A stretch of 64,000 nucleotides of DNA from Phytohabitans rumicis (GCF_011764445.1 NZ_BLPG01000001.1:3286001-3350000); one strand, 5' to 3'. Numbered from the stretch's first letter, positions 1 to 11,015 are shown. The notes: generated by a model not told the origin, from the letters alone. Numbers and translations: made by a program.

Positions 1-1
1 A

Positions 2-40
2 GAGATCAACGACCGCGTGCCGGCCCTGCCCGACCGGTGA
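2..40 (+). CDS. C-terminal end of an upstream gene (partial)
   Basis: An open frame enters from the left edge, encodes the last 12 residues (ending VPALPDR) and stops with TGA at 38-40, only 6 bp before the GTG of the next gene. That spacing implies translational coupling and a shared operon. Too little is present to identify it. By analogy with actinobacterial loci where a trypsin/NTPase/TPR gene follows a small trypsin-co-occurring domain protein, it could be such a partner, but this is a guess. Confidence 0.5.
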   Translation, partial: EINDRVPALPDR

Positions 41-46
41 TCGACC

Positions 47-3000
47 GTGGCGGATCCGCAGCGCGCGTGTGAGGTCTACGCCCTGGCGCCGGGCGAGACC
101 GAGTGGCGCTGCGGATCCGGCACGCTGATGTCCGACGGGTTGGTCCTGACCGCCGCGCATGTGGTGAGAGGCGCCGATGCCACGATCCGCGTGCGATTCG
201 CGCACTCACACAAGCGCTGGTGGCACGCGGAGATCGCCTGGCCGTCCCATGACCACGCGGTCGACGCTGCCCTCCTCCGCGTGACGGAGGCCGACTTCGA
301 GGCCCCACCGCAGCTGCGCCCACTCCGGTGGGGCCGGCTGGTGTGTGACCGGCCCGGCGCGGCGGTGGACGCCGTCGGGTTTCCGCGCGTCCGGGTTGAC
401 CCGGACGGCGACGTCCGCGACACCGAGCATCTGTCTGGCACGGTGCGACCGCTGGGCCTGCGAAAGTCGGGCTGGCTCGACGTCGCAGTCGAGTCCGCGC
501 CAAGGCCGAGTCCGTCCTCAACGGACTCGCCCTGGGGCGGCATGTCCGGCGCGGGCCTGTTCTGCAACGACGTGCTCGTCGGCCTGATCGCGCGTGACGA
601 CAAGCGTTTCGAGAGCGGCCGCGTACGCGCGGTGCACCTGTCGGACGCTGTCCAGGACGCCGGATTCCAGGCACTGGTCTGGCCCGGCGGCGCGGAGGCG
701 GCGCCCGGCCTCGAGCCGGCGGAACTGGCCGGGCTCCAGCACGTCACCGCGCCCCCGGCGTCGCCGGCATCGCTCCTGCGCGCCGACGCCGCGGTGGTCG
801 CCTTCCACGGCCGCGACGACATCATCGAACGCCTCGAACACTGGTGCGCGCAGCCGGACGAGTTGTCGGCCTGGCTGCTCACCGGGCCGGGTGGGCAGGG
901 CAAGACCCGCCTCGCGAGGGAGCTCGCCGGTCGGATGCGCCGGCGCGGGTGGGCCACGGTCCTGCTGTCCACCGTGCACGGTGCGGCAGCCGCATGGCTT
1001 TCCTCGGTCAGCGTCCCGCTCCTGCTGGTGATCGACTACGCGGAACGCCGGGAGCACCTGGAGAAGCTCGCCCCGTTGCTCCAAGAAAGGCAATCCAGGC
1101 TTCCGCTACGTGTGCTCCTGCTGGCCCGTGGCGCCGAGGGCGGGTGGCTGAAGGGCCTTCCCCCGTACTGGGATTTCCTGGCGATCGCCAAGGTCGAGAG
1201 GCTCCCGGCCCTCGACGCCACGCCAGCGGAGAGCCGGAGCGCGTTCGACGAGGCCGTGGCGGCGTTCGCGAGCCGCCTCGACGACCTGTCCGGCTTTCCG
1301 GGCGATTGGCTCGGCCGCGCGACCACGGTTGCCGCCCCGCGGTACCGGGAACCGATGACGGCCTTGGGCCTGCAACTTGCGGCCCTGGTCGCGCTGCTAT
1401 CGGACCAGCCGGCGCCCGCTGGTGCCCCGGACGGCGAGGAACCGTCTGTCGCCAAGGCCGCGACCGACCTCCTCGACCAACACGAGGCCCGGTACTGGGA
1501 CCGCCTCGCCAGCCAGCGCGGTCTGCGGCTGGCCATGGAGACCCTGCAGATCGCGGTCGCGGCATCCTGCCTCGTACCGGTCGCCGACCTGCACGCGGCG
1601 GTCGCACTCCTGGCCCGAGTGCCGGTACTGGACGGTCTGGATCCCGATCGCCGGATAGCCGTCGCGACCTGGCTGCGGGACCTGTACCCGGGCGGCGAGT
1701 GGTGGTGGGGAAGCCTTCAGCCGGACCTGCTCGCCGAACACCTGGTGGCCAAGGTCGTGCTGGACCACCCCGGCCTGCTGCCGGCCCTACTCGCAAGCGC
1801 CGACGAAGACCAGGCCAAGAGGGCCCTGACCGTGCTCGCCGCGGCCGCCGTCCACGATCGACGGCTGCACGACCAGATCGTCGGCGCCATCACCACGCAC
1901 CCGGCGACGCTGGCTCCGGCCGCCGCACGGGTCGCCGTGGAGACCGCCGCGCCGCGACCGCTGGTGGACGCGCTCAGCCGGGTCGCGGTGGACCGATCGG
2001 TTGACGTCGAGACGGTGCGCCGGATCCACCATCAGATCCCGCAGGCGACCCAGGTGCACGCGGGCCTGGCGGTGGAGCTCGCCGAGACACTCGTCGCGGA
2101 GGCGCGCCGGGCGGCGCCGCGGCGGCTCTTCCGGCCGAGCGGCGATCAGCGCCGGGCGGCCAACGCCTACGCCGAAGCGCTGACGAGGCTCGGAATACGG
2201 CTGCGCGGCGCCGACCGCACCCGGGAGGCACTGGGCCCGATCGAAGAGGCGGCCAAGATCCGACAGCGACTCGCCGACCTGGACAACGCATTCCGGCCCG
2301 ATCTCGCCGCCACCCACAATGAGCTGTCGAACTGCCTGAGCGCGCTGGAACACCACGAGCGCTCTCTCGTCGAGAGCCGGGCCGCGACGGATATCTACCG
2401 TGGCCTGGCGGCGCGGGACGGCACCTACGACCGCGAGCTCGCCGCGTCCCTTGCCAACCTCTCCGACTGCCTGGCCAAGACCGGCGATCCCCAAGGGGCC
2501 TTGTCCGCCATCGAGCAATCCGTCGCGATCCAGCGCCAACTGGGCGACCCGGCTGGCCTGGCCCTTTCATTGCACAACCTCGCGCACAGCCTCCGCGACG
2601 TCGGTCGGGAGGACGAAGCGCTCACCGCCATTCACGAAGCGGTCGAGCGCTACCGTCGCCTGGCCACCGAGCATCCGGACGCGCACCTCCCCGGGCTCGC
2701 CGCCTCGCTGGACGTCATGGTGAGGCTCCTGGTCAGCGGCGGCGCACACGAAGACGCCGCGGTGGTTCTCGACGAGTCGGTCCTGGCTTACGGCCGGCTG
2801 GCCCGCACCCGGGGGGAGGCGTTTCGTCCCAAGCTGGCAGCGGCGTACGAGGCGCGCTCCGAATGCCACACCGAGTTGGGCCGGCAGCAGGAGGCGCTGT
2901 ACGACATCGAGGGCGCGGTCATGATCTACGAACAGCTCGCCGGCGTCCAGCCGGAGGAGTACGGAGCCAAGCTGACGCGGTCATTGACCAACAAGGCGAG

Positions 3001-3112
3001 CCGTCTGCGCGAGATGGGCAAGGACGCCGAGGCGGAATCGGTCCTCCGGAAGCTCCAGATGATAAGCGATCGTATGGCCCGCCAACCAAAAAGCACGATA
3101 CGAGCGCAGTGA
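47..3112 (+). CDS. Trypsin-like protease / STAND-type NTPase / TPR protein
   Basis: A 1021-aa three-part protein. Residues 1-205 form a trypsin-like protease with a plausible triad: His38 (LTAAHVV), Asp73 (AVDAALL) and Ser167 (GGMSGAG). Residues about 250-600 are a P-loop NTPase with Walker A GPGGQGKT at 280-287 and Walker B LLLVIDYAE ending near 333. From about 690 to the end there are TPR-like helical repeats with recurring EALxxIEEAV patterns. There is no signal peptide or membrane segment, so it is probably cytosolic. The architecture matches NTP-dependent conflict systems described in filamentous actinobacteria, in which TPRs sense, the NTPase switches and the protease acts. Start GTG 47 lies 6 bp after the upstream stop; the next gene follows after 51 bp. 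The domain assignment is strong; a defence role is inference. Confidence 0.85.
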   Translation: MADPQRACEVYALAPGETEWRCGSGTLMSDGLVLTAAHVVRGADATIRVRFAHSHKRWWHAEIAWPSHDHAVDAALLRVTEADFEAPPQLRPLRWGRLVCDRPGAAVDAVGFPRVRVDPDGDVRDTEHLSGTVRPLGLRKSGWLDVAVESAPRPSPSSTDSPWGGMSGAGLFCNDVLVGLIARDDKRFESGRVRAVHLSDAVQDAGFQALVWPGGAEAAPGLEPAELAGLQHVTAPPASPASLLRADAAVVAFHGRDDIIERLEHWCAQPDELSAWLLTGPGGQGKTRLARELAGRMRRRGWATVLLSTVHGAAAAWLSSVSVPLLLVIDYAERREHLEKLAPLLQERQSRLPLRVLLLARGAEGGWLKGLPPYWDFLAIAKVERLPALDATPAESRSAFDEAVAAFASRLDDLSGFPGDWLGRATTVAAPRYREPMTALGLQLAALVALLSDQPAPAGAPDGEEPSVAKAATDLLDQHEARYWDRLASQRGLRLAMETLQIAVAASCLVPVADLHAAVALLARVPVLDGLDPDRRIAVATWLRDLYPGGEWWWGSLQPDLLAEHLVAKVVLDHPGLLPALLASADEDQAKRALTVLAAAAVHDRRLHDQIVGAITTHPATLAPAAARVAVETAAPRPLVDALSRVAVDRSVDVETVRRIHHQIPQATQVHAGLAVELAETLVAEARRAAPRRLFRPSGDQRRAANAYAEALTRLGIRLRGADRTREALGPIEEAAKIRQRLADLDNAFRPDLAATHNELSNCLSALEHHERSLVESRAATDIYRGLAARDGTYDRELAASLANLSDCLAKTGDPQGALSAIEQSVAIQRQLGDPAGLALSLHNLAHSLRDVGREDEALTAIHEAVERYRRLATEHPDAHLPGLAASLDVMVRLLVSGGAHEDAAVVLDESVLAYGRLARTRGEAFRPKLAAAYEARSECHTELGRQQEALYDIEGAVMIYEQLAGVQPEEYGAKLTRSLTNKASRLREMGKDAEAESVLRKLQMISDRMARQPKSTIRAQ

Positions 3113-3163
3113 ACGGCGTGGAAGTATGCGATCTGTCTATTTCAGCGCGGGCAGGAGGCCCTC

Positions 3164-5752
3164 ATGGTAGGCGGCGCCGAGGCACGTCGTGTGGACGTAC
3201 TCTCCGGAGCGCTGCGGCTATGGGCGGCCGTGCTCGACGGCAGGACGGGAAATCTGATCCGCCGCGGGGCCGACGACGTCGCAATGAATGCGATTGGCGG
3301 ATATCTGCTCGATGGCGAATCCCGCCTATGCCGGGCGCCCGAACTGCGCGAAAGGATCAACGAATGGCTGCGACCCCGGGAGCGGCCACGGTCTACGCCC
3401 TACTCGGCGGATTCCGACCTGAGAGTCTTTCTCGTTTCCTGGGGGCTGGCCACCGATCCAGAGGCGGTTGAACGCTGGCGTTCCGCGGGCTCGCCTCGGC
3501 GTATCGAGCCGCGGCCACACCTGGCCGGCGCCACGGGGTGGCACACAGACCGGTCCGCGGCGCCCTCGTCGGTCAGCTACGCATACCTCGAGGCCGCCGA
3601 CCTACGCCCGGACGGGGCCGCAGGCGGTCTTGTCAACCGGGGCGTCGACGTGCTCCTCAACGCGGGTGTCCCCTGGGGTCAGCCCAAACGCAGCCACCTG
3701 GAGCACGACATGCGCCGGTTGCTGACCCCCGACATCGCCCGGGAAGCCCAGCTCTTCGACGGACACGCCACCGGTTCGGAGCCGACGCCGACCGTCGAGG
3801 TGACCAGGCTGGCCTTCGTGCTCGCGGTCGGCGCCGTGGTTGGCCACTACGTCGGCCTCCACCTGGACCCCGTCGACGAAGCCGACGAGTCCGTGCGCGC
3901 CCTGGCAGCGGTGGTTTGCCGCCAGTGGTCGGAACCACCCGAAATGCACGAGCTGCGGCGCCTGTCCGTCGACCATGGCGTGCACCACGCTCCGGCTGCG
4001 GACGGTCAAGTGGAGCCAGACCTCCAGCACGCCGACCTGCAGACCGCGTTTCGCGTGTTCGTCGAGAACGCGCGGGCCCTGCGCCTCGGCGTGGCAGCCA
4101 CACCGCCGGATTCGCATGGGGACGGACCGGCGGCCCGGCGCCTCTCGATCCTGTTCGAACTGGCGATCGCGGATCTCAGCGACGATGTACAGCCACCGGT
4201 GCGCGTCGTTGACAAGATCATCGACATCGTGTGGACGGTCGCCCAAGCCATGGAACGGCACGCGGCCGGTCGATGGATGCAGGAATTCCAGCGCCGGCTT
4301 CGACAGGACCTTCCACCCCGAGCGAAAAGGGCGGTAGACCCGGGGACCTCCGCCACCTACCTGCACGAGGTGCTGACCAAGCTGGCGGCCGCCAATCGGA
4401 TCGGCACGCCCGCCTCGGGCCGGGCCGACTCCGCAGCCAGTTGGGACGACATCGGCCGGCTGGTTGCCCAAGCCCAGAGCTACCTCAGTGGAGACCACCG
4501 CAGCGCGGACCGGATCCTCACCGAACTCGCGGACGAGCTACCCGCCGCCGTCACCGCCCTGACCACAGGTGACGGCGGCGCGCAGGACCCCGATCTGACC
4601 CCGGCCGACGCCCGGTGGGAGCTCTTCCGCGCCAGCGGCCGGGCGCTGGCCAGAAGTCCCGAGGCGGCCGCGAGCGTGACGGTGGCGGGCTCGTTCGCCG
4701 AGCTCGGCTGGGTCGTGGCGAATGAACAGAAGCCGCACGCCATCCGCGACGTGAACGAGGCGGTGCAGCAGGAACTTCGGCGGGTGGGGCCGAGCAAGCA
4801 GGCGGCGGCCTTGGCGGGTGCGGTCAGCCGCATCCTCCGGGCCCGACCGCTCGCGGACAGCAAGCACGCGAACTTCGCCGTCGCCCAGCGCGCCGCACAT
4901 GAGGCGGTGATCTATGGAAACCAGGCGTACGACAACGCGCTGCACGACGGAGTCGGTGACGTCAGCCGTGTCGTCGCGGCGCTGACCGGACTTCAGCTCT
5001 CGCTGCTCCAGGCCGGTGGCGTCTTCATCCGGAGCACCGAGACCGAGCTCATCATGCCGCTCGGCGACGCCACGAAGGCAGAGCGCGAACGCCACGCGGG
5101 ATACATACGTGGTCTGGCCACGACGTCCTACGAGTACGTCAACCTCGCGGTGGCCCGACTGCACGACATCCGCGACGTGAAGCGCACCGGGCTCATCAAG
5201 GACAAAGACATAAACTTCCCGGCGACGTCAGAGGCGCAGACCGTGGCGATGGGCATGCGTACGCTCCTGCTGTGGGCCACGATGCACCTGGCCTGCCCGG
5301 ACAGCAGCACCTCGCCCGCAGACGTTCGGGCGCTGATACCCAGTGTCCCGGCCCAGTTCCGGGAGATGTTGACGCTCAGGCGCCTCAGCGCGCTGAACTT
5401 CGCGGACCTGACCCGGATCGCCCTGCACTACGCGTTTCTCCAGGACGACCTCGACCACCCGGCCAAGGGAGCCGAGGGGATCCACCCGGCCACCCCCGAG
5501 CACCTGCGGCCCGCTGGCACCCTTGATCTCGACGCGTGCGGCCGCTTTCTGACCGAGAACGGATACGACACCGGGATACTCGATGTCATCCAGGTCGATG
5601 TGGTCCGCCGGAGGCTCGAGGAGGAAAGCAACGGCCGCTACCGCGCATGGCTAGCCGACTATGCCAACCCCCGCAAGCGGAGGCCGGCCCGGATCTCGCT
5701 GAGCGACATCGTGTCGCCCAGCACGCGCATCCGCGCGACGGTCCCCTGGTGA
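3164..5752 (+). CDS. Unrecognised 862-aa helical protein, partner of the protease-NTPase-TPR gene
   Basis: A large protein whose family I do not recognise. It is predicted to be soluble and mostly alpha-helical, with no P-loop, protease motif, signal peptide or clear membrane segment. The middle (about 200-260) has a short hydrophobic stretch (VLAVGAVVGHYVGLHL) that looks like a buried helix rather than a membrane anchor. The start is ATG 3164, preceded by a good ribosome binding site (aggagg, 3152-3157). It sits 51 bp after the protease-NTPase-TPR gene on the same strand and is the last gene before a convergent murB, so the two probably form one transcription unit. It could be a substrate, a regulator or an effector of the upstream protein; nothing in the sequence decides. 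Confidence 0.8.
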   Translation: MVGGAEARRVDVLSGALRLWAAVLDGRTGNLIRRGADDVAMNAIGGYLLDGESRLCRAPELRERINEWLRPRERPRSTPYSADSDLRVFLVSWGLATDPEAVERWRSAGSPRRIEPRPHLAGATGWHTDRSAAPSSVSYAYLEAADLRPDGAAGGLVNRGVDVLLNAGVPWGQPKRSHLEHDMRRLLTPDIAREAQLFDGHATGSEPTPTVEVTRLAFVLAVGAVVGHYVGLHLDPVDEADESVRALAAVVCRQWSEPPEMHELRRLSVDHGVHHAPAADGQVEPDLQHADLQTAFRVFVENARALRLGVAATPPDSHGDGPAARRLSILFELAIADLSDDVQPPVRVVDKIIDIVWTVAQAMERHAAGRWMQEFQRRLRQDLPPRAKRAVDPGTSATYLHEVLTKLAAANRIGTPASGRADSAASWDDIGRLVAQAQSYLSGDHRSADRILTELADELPAAVTALTTGDGGAQDPDLTPADARWELFRASGRALARSPEAAASVTVAGSFAELGWVVANEQKPHAIRDVNEAVQQELRRVGPSKQAAALAGAVSRILRARPLADSKHANFAVAQRAAHEAVIYGNQAYDNALHDGVGDVSRVVAALTGLQLSLLQAGGVFIRSTETELIMPLGDATKAERERHAGYIRGLATTSYEYVNLAVARLHDIRDVKRTGLIKDKDINFPATSEAQTVAMGMRTLLLWATMHLACPDSSTSPADVRALIPSVPAQFREMLTLRRLSALNFADLTRIALHYAFLQDDLDHPAKGAEGIHPATPEHLRPAGTLDLDACGRFLTENGYDTGILDVIQVDVVRRRLEEESNGRYRAWLADYANPRKRRPARISLSDIVSPSTRIRATVPW

Positions 5753-5764
5753 CGGCCCCACCGC

Positions 5765-6778
5765 CTAGAAGGAGCAGTTGACCAGGTCGCACTCCGGCCC
5801 CAGCCGGATGTCGAAGCACGCCTCGACGCCTTCCCGGATGTGCGCGGCGAACTTCATGATGTCGGCCGTCGTCGCCCCGCCCCGGTTGGTCACCGCGAGG
5901 GCGTGGCGGCTGGAAAGCGCCACCGCGCCGTTGCCCCACTGTGTGCCGTACCCGGGCGGGAACCCCGCGCGGTGGATGAGCCACCCAGCCGACAGCTTCG
6001 TGCCCTTGATGTCGAAGTACTGAGGGCACTCGCTGGCCCGGACCGGGACCTCGGCAAGCACCGGGTTGATGAAGAACGATCCCACGCTCCAGGTGTCGTG
6101 ATCGTCGGGATCAAGCACCATGCGCTTGTTTCGGCGAAGCGCCATGACGGCCTCGCGTACGTCCGTGACCGGAGCGGTACCGGCGACTTCGATGCCGAGC
6201 TTGTGCGCCAGTTCCGCGTACTCGATGGGTTTTGACTGGCTGCCACGCCGCAGGCGGAACGTCACCTCCAGGACCAGCCACCGGTCGCTGTGCTTGAAGA
6301 CCGACTGCCGGTGGCTGCCGAACCCGCAGCGGTCCGGGGTCCAGCGGTCGACGGTGCGCGTCTCCCGGTCGTACACGGAAATGGACTCGAGCAGATCAGA
6401 GGTGAGCGTGCCGAACGCACCCACGTTCTGAACGGGGGTGCCGCCGACCGACCCAGGGATGCCGGACAAGGCTTCCAGCCCAGCGAGCCCTGCCTCGATG
6501 CTGGCGCGGACAAGCCGATCCCAGTCGACGCCAGCGGCGGCCACGACCCGATCCCCGGCGACGTCGAACTCCCCCGACGCCATCCTGATGACCGTGCCCT
6601 CCCACCCGGTGTCGCCCACGACGAGGTTGGAGCCGCCGCCCATGACCAGCAGCGGATCACCAGCGGCGTCCGCCTCGCGCGCGGCCTCGACCGCCTGCGC
6701 ACTCGTCTCGGCGACCATGAGCCGGCCGATCGGTCCGCCCACGCGCATCGTGGTCAGGTCAGCAAATGTGACGGTCAC
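5765..6778 (-). CDS. murB: UDP-N-acetylmuramate dehydrogenase (MurB)
   Basis: Cytosolic flavoenzyme that reduces UDP-GlcNAc-enolpyruvate to UDP-MurNAc with NADPH in peptidoglycan precursor synthesis. At 337 aa it has normal length. Visible marks are the FAD-binding GGGSN (47-51), the GIPGSVGG loop with QNVGAFG (107-123), the catalytic serine in VGSFFINP (Ser234) and the C-terminal glutamate in LGPECD (Glu329). The start is GTG 6778. It is a single gene, convergent with the 862-aa protein (12 bp between stops). No cell-wall cluster is nearby, so this may be a solitary or second murB. Confidence 0.95.
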   Translation of the reverse strand: MTVTFADLTTMRVGGPIGRLMVAETSAQAVEAAREADAAGDPLLVMGGGSNLVVGDTGWEGTVIRMASGEFDVAGDRVVAAAGVDWDRLVRASIEAGLAGLEALSGIPGSVGGTPVQNVGAFGTLTSDLLESISVYDRETRTVDRWTPDRCGFGSHRQSVFKHSDRWLVLEVTFRLRRGSQSKPIEYAELAHKLGIEVAGTAPVTDVREAVMALRRNKRMVLDPDDHDTWSVGSFFINPVLAEVPVRASECPQYFDIKGTKLSAGWLIHRAGFPPGYGTQWGNGAVALSSRHALAVTNRGGATTADIMKFAAHIREGVEACFDIRLGPECDLVNCSF

Positions 6779-6845
6779 GAGAAACTAGCTTACTGACGAG
6801 ACGCACCTCGCCCACGCGGATGCCGACCCCGGGTCAGCTCCTCGC

Positions 6846-7208
6846 TCATCCCCATGCGAGCGGTGACGAGGACCGGACGTACTGTAGAGCGGCTTCGAGC
6901 GCCCGGTCGCGGATATCCCGCCGCGCGTCGGCAGGGATCTGGCGGCCAAGATCGGCAAGAATCTCTGCCGGCCAGACGTCGACGTCAGTCGGCTCGTGGC
7001 CGTGCACCTCGAAAAAAAGCTCGACATCCTCTGGGCTGGAATTGCCCTCCAAGTACTCCTGAACCACCACGACAAGAGCATTGCCCAGCGCCCGCGCCAC
7101 GACCCGCTGATGGATGGCATCATTTTCCAGATTAACCGCCCCCAGTATTCGGGTCTGCAATGTCTGGGCGTCGCCGGTCGACTGTCCGCGCAACTCATCA
7201 TCGGCCAT
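6846..7208 (-). CDS. Hypothetical 120-aa acidic protein
   Basis: A small acidic soluble protein (residues such as EYLEGNSSPEDVELFFEVHGHEPTD) with no family I recognise. The start ATG at 7208 is preceded by aaaaaggtgatc, a plausible ribosome binding site. Coding character in this frame is better than in the overlapping frames. It lies 67 bp upstream of the murB start on the same strand and so could be co-transcribed with it. It has no signal peptide or membrane segment. Confidence 0.65.
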   Translation of the reverse strand: MADDELRGQSTGDAQTLQTRILGAVNLENDAIHQRVVARALGNALVVVVQEYLEGNSSPEDVELFFEVHGHEPTDVDVWPAEILADLGRQIPADARRDIRDRALEAALQYVRSSSPLAWG

Positions 7209-7381
7209 ATCGGCTGATCACCTTTTTCGCTCCGAGCATTCCGGGGGCATTTAGAATGCGAGGCTTCGTGATGCATTATCGCAGCAAAGACCACGGATCC
7301 CATCATGCTTTCCGGTCGATGTTCCGGCTGGGTAGTTCCAGAGACGGGTGCGGTGGGCCGGTACTTGCGGTATAGGTGGGC

Positions 7382-8606
<1,225 letters not shown>

Positions 8607-8610
<4 letters not shown>

Positions 8611-9269
8611 GCTCGTACCAACCCCGTCTGGAATGCGATGACGACCAGCTGGGCCCGGTCCCGGGCCCCCAGCTTCACCATGGCACGGCTGACGTGGGTG
8701 CGGGCCGTGGCGGGGCTGAGCGTCAGCTCCGTGGCGATCTCCTCGTTGCTCAGCCCCTGGCCGACCAGGGCGAGCACCTCGCGCTCACGCTGGGTGAGCA
8801 CGGCCAGCCGGTCGTCGGCCACGTGCTGGGCCGTACGCGCGGCGGTGAACTGCCCGATCAGCCGCCGGGTGATCCGCGGCGCCAGCAGTGCCTCCCCAGC
8901 CGCCACCACCCGCACGGCGTGCAGCAGCTCGGCCGGCCCGCTGTCCTTGAGCAGGAACCCGCTCGCCCCCGAATCGAGCGCCTCGAAGACGTACTCGTCG
9001 GTGTCGTAAGTGGTCAGGATGAGCACCCGGACCCGCTCCAGCCCCGGCGTGCGGGCGATCTCGCGGGTGGCCTTGATGCCGTCCAGCACCGGCATGCGGA
9101 TGTCCATCAGCACCACGTCGGGACGGTGGGCGCGGGCGAGCGTCACCGCCTCGGCGCCGTTGGCCGCCTCCCCCACGACCTCGATGTCGTCTTCGAGGTC
9201 GAGCAGCATCGTGAAGCCGCTGCGCACGAGCACCTGGTCGTCGGCGACCAGCACCCTGATCCCGCTCAC
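8607..9269 (-). CDS. LuxR/NarL-family response regulator
   Basis: A 220-aa two-component response regulator: receiver domain (1-120) with phospho-acceptor Asp56 in VVLMDIRMP, and a LuxR-type helix-turn-helix at about 150-215 (LTQREREVLALVGQGLSNEEIA). It is the cognate partner of the kinase encoded immediately upstream, with stop and start overlapping by 4 bp at both ends of the gene. The same unit continues into an ECF42 sigma factor, so phosphorylation may control that sigma gene or a wider regulon; this is inference. Confidence 0.92.
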
Positions 9270-10450
9270 GGCTCACCCGCCGCGGCGGGGAGCGGCAGCC
9301 GCGCGTACACCTCGAAGCCGCCACCGGACCGCGGACCGGCCGCCAGCTCCCCGCCGAGGAGGGCGCAGCGCTCCCGCATGCCGGCGATGCCGCGGCCGGC
9401 GGCGCCCGCGCAGTCGCCGCCGCGGCCGGTGTCGGTGACCCGGATCCGCAGGTCATCCGGCTGGTAGGCGACCGCGACGGTGACCCGCGCCGGCCCGGCG
9501 TGCCGGATCACGTTCGTGATCGACTCCTGGACGATCCGGTACGCCGCCCGGTCGACCGCGCCGGGCACTTCCCGGGGCGGCGCCGGCACGTCGACCTTGA
9601 CGTCCAAGCCGGCCTCGCGCGCGACGCTCGCCAGCTCCTCGACCCGGTCCAGGCCCGGGATCGGCGCGCGGCCGTCGTCGGATTCCCGGAGTACGCCCAG
9701 CGTGGCGCGCAGTTCGCGAAGCGCCCGCGCGCTGGTCTGCTCGATCGTGAGCAGCGTCTCCTTCACCTGTTGCGGGCGCCGGTCCAGGACGTGGGCGGTG
9801 ACCCCGGCCTGGACATTGATCACCGAGATGGCGTGCGCGACCGTGTCGTGCACCTCACGGGCGATGTGCAGCCGTTCCGCGTCCACCCGGCGGCGCGCCT
9901 CCTCGTCCTTGGTGCGCTCGGCGCGCTCGGCCCGCTCCAGGGCCTCCGCGGCGATCACCCGGCGCATCCGCACCGACTCCCCCAGCACCGCCGCCATGAT
10001 GGCCGTGCCGATCCGGAACGCCAGCCAGCCCACGTCGTTCGGCGGGTGAATCCCGGCCGCGACCAGCCAGCCGGCGATCAGCACGCCGATCCCGCCCAGC
10101 GCGATGTACGACGATCGGCGCCCGTCGCCGTACGCGGTGACCGTGTAGAGGGCGACGAAGACGCCGATCCAGTTCGGCCCGTCCGGGTAGCCGGACCCGT
10201 AGTACACGATGCTGGCCAGCGCCTCCAGCGCGAACACCGGCACCGGCCAGCGCCGCCGCACCGTGAGGCTCAGGCCGCCGACAACCAACAGCACGGCGTG
10301 CGTGTAGACGCCCACCTGGCTCAGCTGGGCGAGGTCCTCGTCGGTGGTGATCGACCGGGTGCCCTGCACCTGCATCGCCGCGACGAAAACACCGATCAGC
10401 AGATCCTGCGCCCACACCGGCAGGCGCAGCCGGAAAGGAAGGGCGGCCAT
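9266..10450 (-). CDS. Sensor histidine kinase (NarL-partner type, HisKA_3)
   Basis: A 394-aa membrane kinase. The N-terminal half holds about five hydrophobic segments (residues 10-165), followed by a coiled stretch and the HisKA_3 box with phospho-accepting His in IAREVHDTVAHA. The ATPase domain has the N box (IVQESITNVIRHAG) and G1 box VTDTGRGGD. No large extracellular sensor loop is seen, so it probably senses within or near the membrane. First gene of the operon with the response regulator and ECF42 sigma; the start is ATG 10450. It is divergent from the DUF6220/multicopper oxidase pair. Confidence 0.92.
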   Translation of the reverse strand: MAALPFRLRLPVWAQDLLIGVFVAAMQVQGTRSITTDEDLAQLSQVGVYTHAVLLVVGGLSLTVRRRWPVPVFALEALASIVYYGSGYPDGPNWIGVFVALYTVTAYGDGRRSSYIALGGIGVLIAGWLVAAGIHPPNDVGWLAFRIGTAIMAAVLGESVRMRRVIAAEALERAERAERTKDEEARRRVDAERLHIAREVHDTVAHAISVINVQAGVTAHVLDRRPQQVKETLLTIEQTSARALRELRATLGVLRESDDGRAPIPGLDRVEELASVAREAGLDVKVDVPAPPREVPGAVDRAAYRIVQESITNVIRHAGPARVTVAVAYQPDDLRIRVTDTGRGGDCAGAAGRGIAGMRERCALLGGELAAGPRSGGGFEVYARLPLPAAAGEP

Positions 10451-10598
10451 GGCGCGATCGTATCCGCTGGTCCGGGCCGCCGACTCCGTCCAGCGACGTA
10501 GGCGCGTACGTCAGCCTGCGTACGCGCCTGTCGCTTTTCAACGGACGACTCGGCCCTCCCCGGAGCGAAGGATCGATCCATCCTTTGAAGGGGTTTCC

Positions 10599-11015
10599 AT
10601 GCGCAGGATCTACGTTGGCCTGTCCGGTCTCGTGCTCCTCGCCATCCTGGCGCAGTTCTACTTCGCCGCCGTTGGCGCGTTCGACCGGCCGCAGGACGAC
10701 GACTCGTTCGCGCTCCACAGCATCACCGGCACGCTCGTCATTCCGGTCCTGTCCGTGCTGGCGACCATCGCCGCCGCGATCGCCCGCGCGCCGGGCAAGC
10801 TGATCGGCCTCACCCTGGCCCCGCTCGGCCTCGTCGTCGTCCAAATAATCATCGTCGTCGTCGGGGACGCGCTCACCGGCGGCGCCGAGGAAAGCACCAA
10901 TGCGGCGTCGCTCGTCATCTTCGGCCTGCACGCCGTCAACGCGCTTCTGGTGATGGGCGCCGCGGCGACCGTGCTGCGCCGGGCCATGGCGTTCGCCGCA
11001 CCCCGGCCGTCATGA
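10599..11015 (+). CDS. DUF6220 family membrane protein
   Basis: A 138-aa protein with about four hydrophobic helices. The start is placed at ATG 10599 (MRRIYVGLSG), preceded by gaagggg; an upstream in-frame extension to 10344 lies antisense to the kinase and is not needed. The sequence FALHSITGTLVIPVLSVL fits the DUF6220 family of actinobacterial membrane proteins. It overlaps the next gene by 4 bp (ATGA), so it is translationally coupled to the multicopper oxidase. It may be a redox or copper-related membrane partner, which is inference from context only. Confidence 0.8.
   Translation: MRRIYVGLSGLVLLAILAQFYFAAVGAFDRPQDDDSFALHSITGTLVIPVLSVLATIAAAIARAPGKLIGLTLAPLGLVVVQIIIVVVGDALTGGAEESTNAASLVIFGLHAVNALLVMGAAATVLRRAMAFAAPRPS

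Noticed and set aside
6785-7306. 173-codon - strand frame overlapping the small hypothetical
   Set aside because: Trp/Arg/Met-rich composition, no ribosome binding site, and the 120-aa frame has better coding character and a ribosome binding site.
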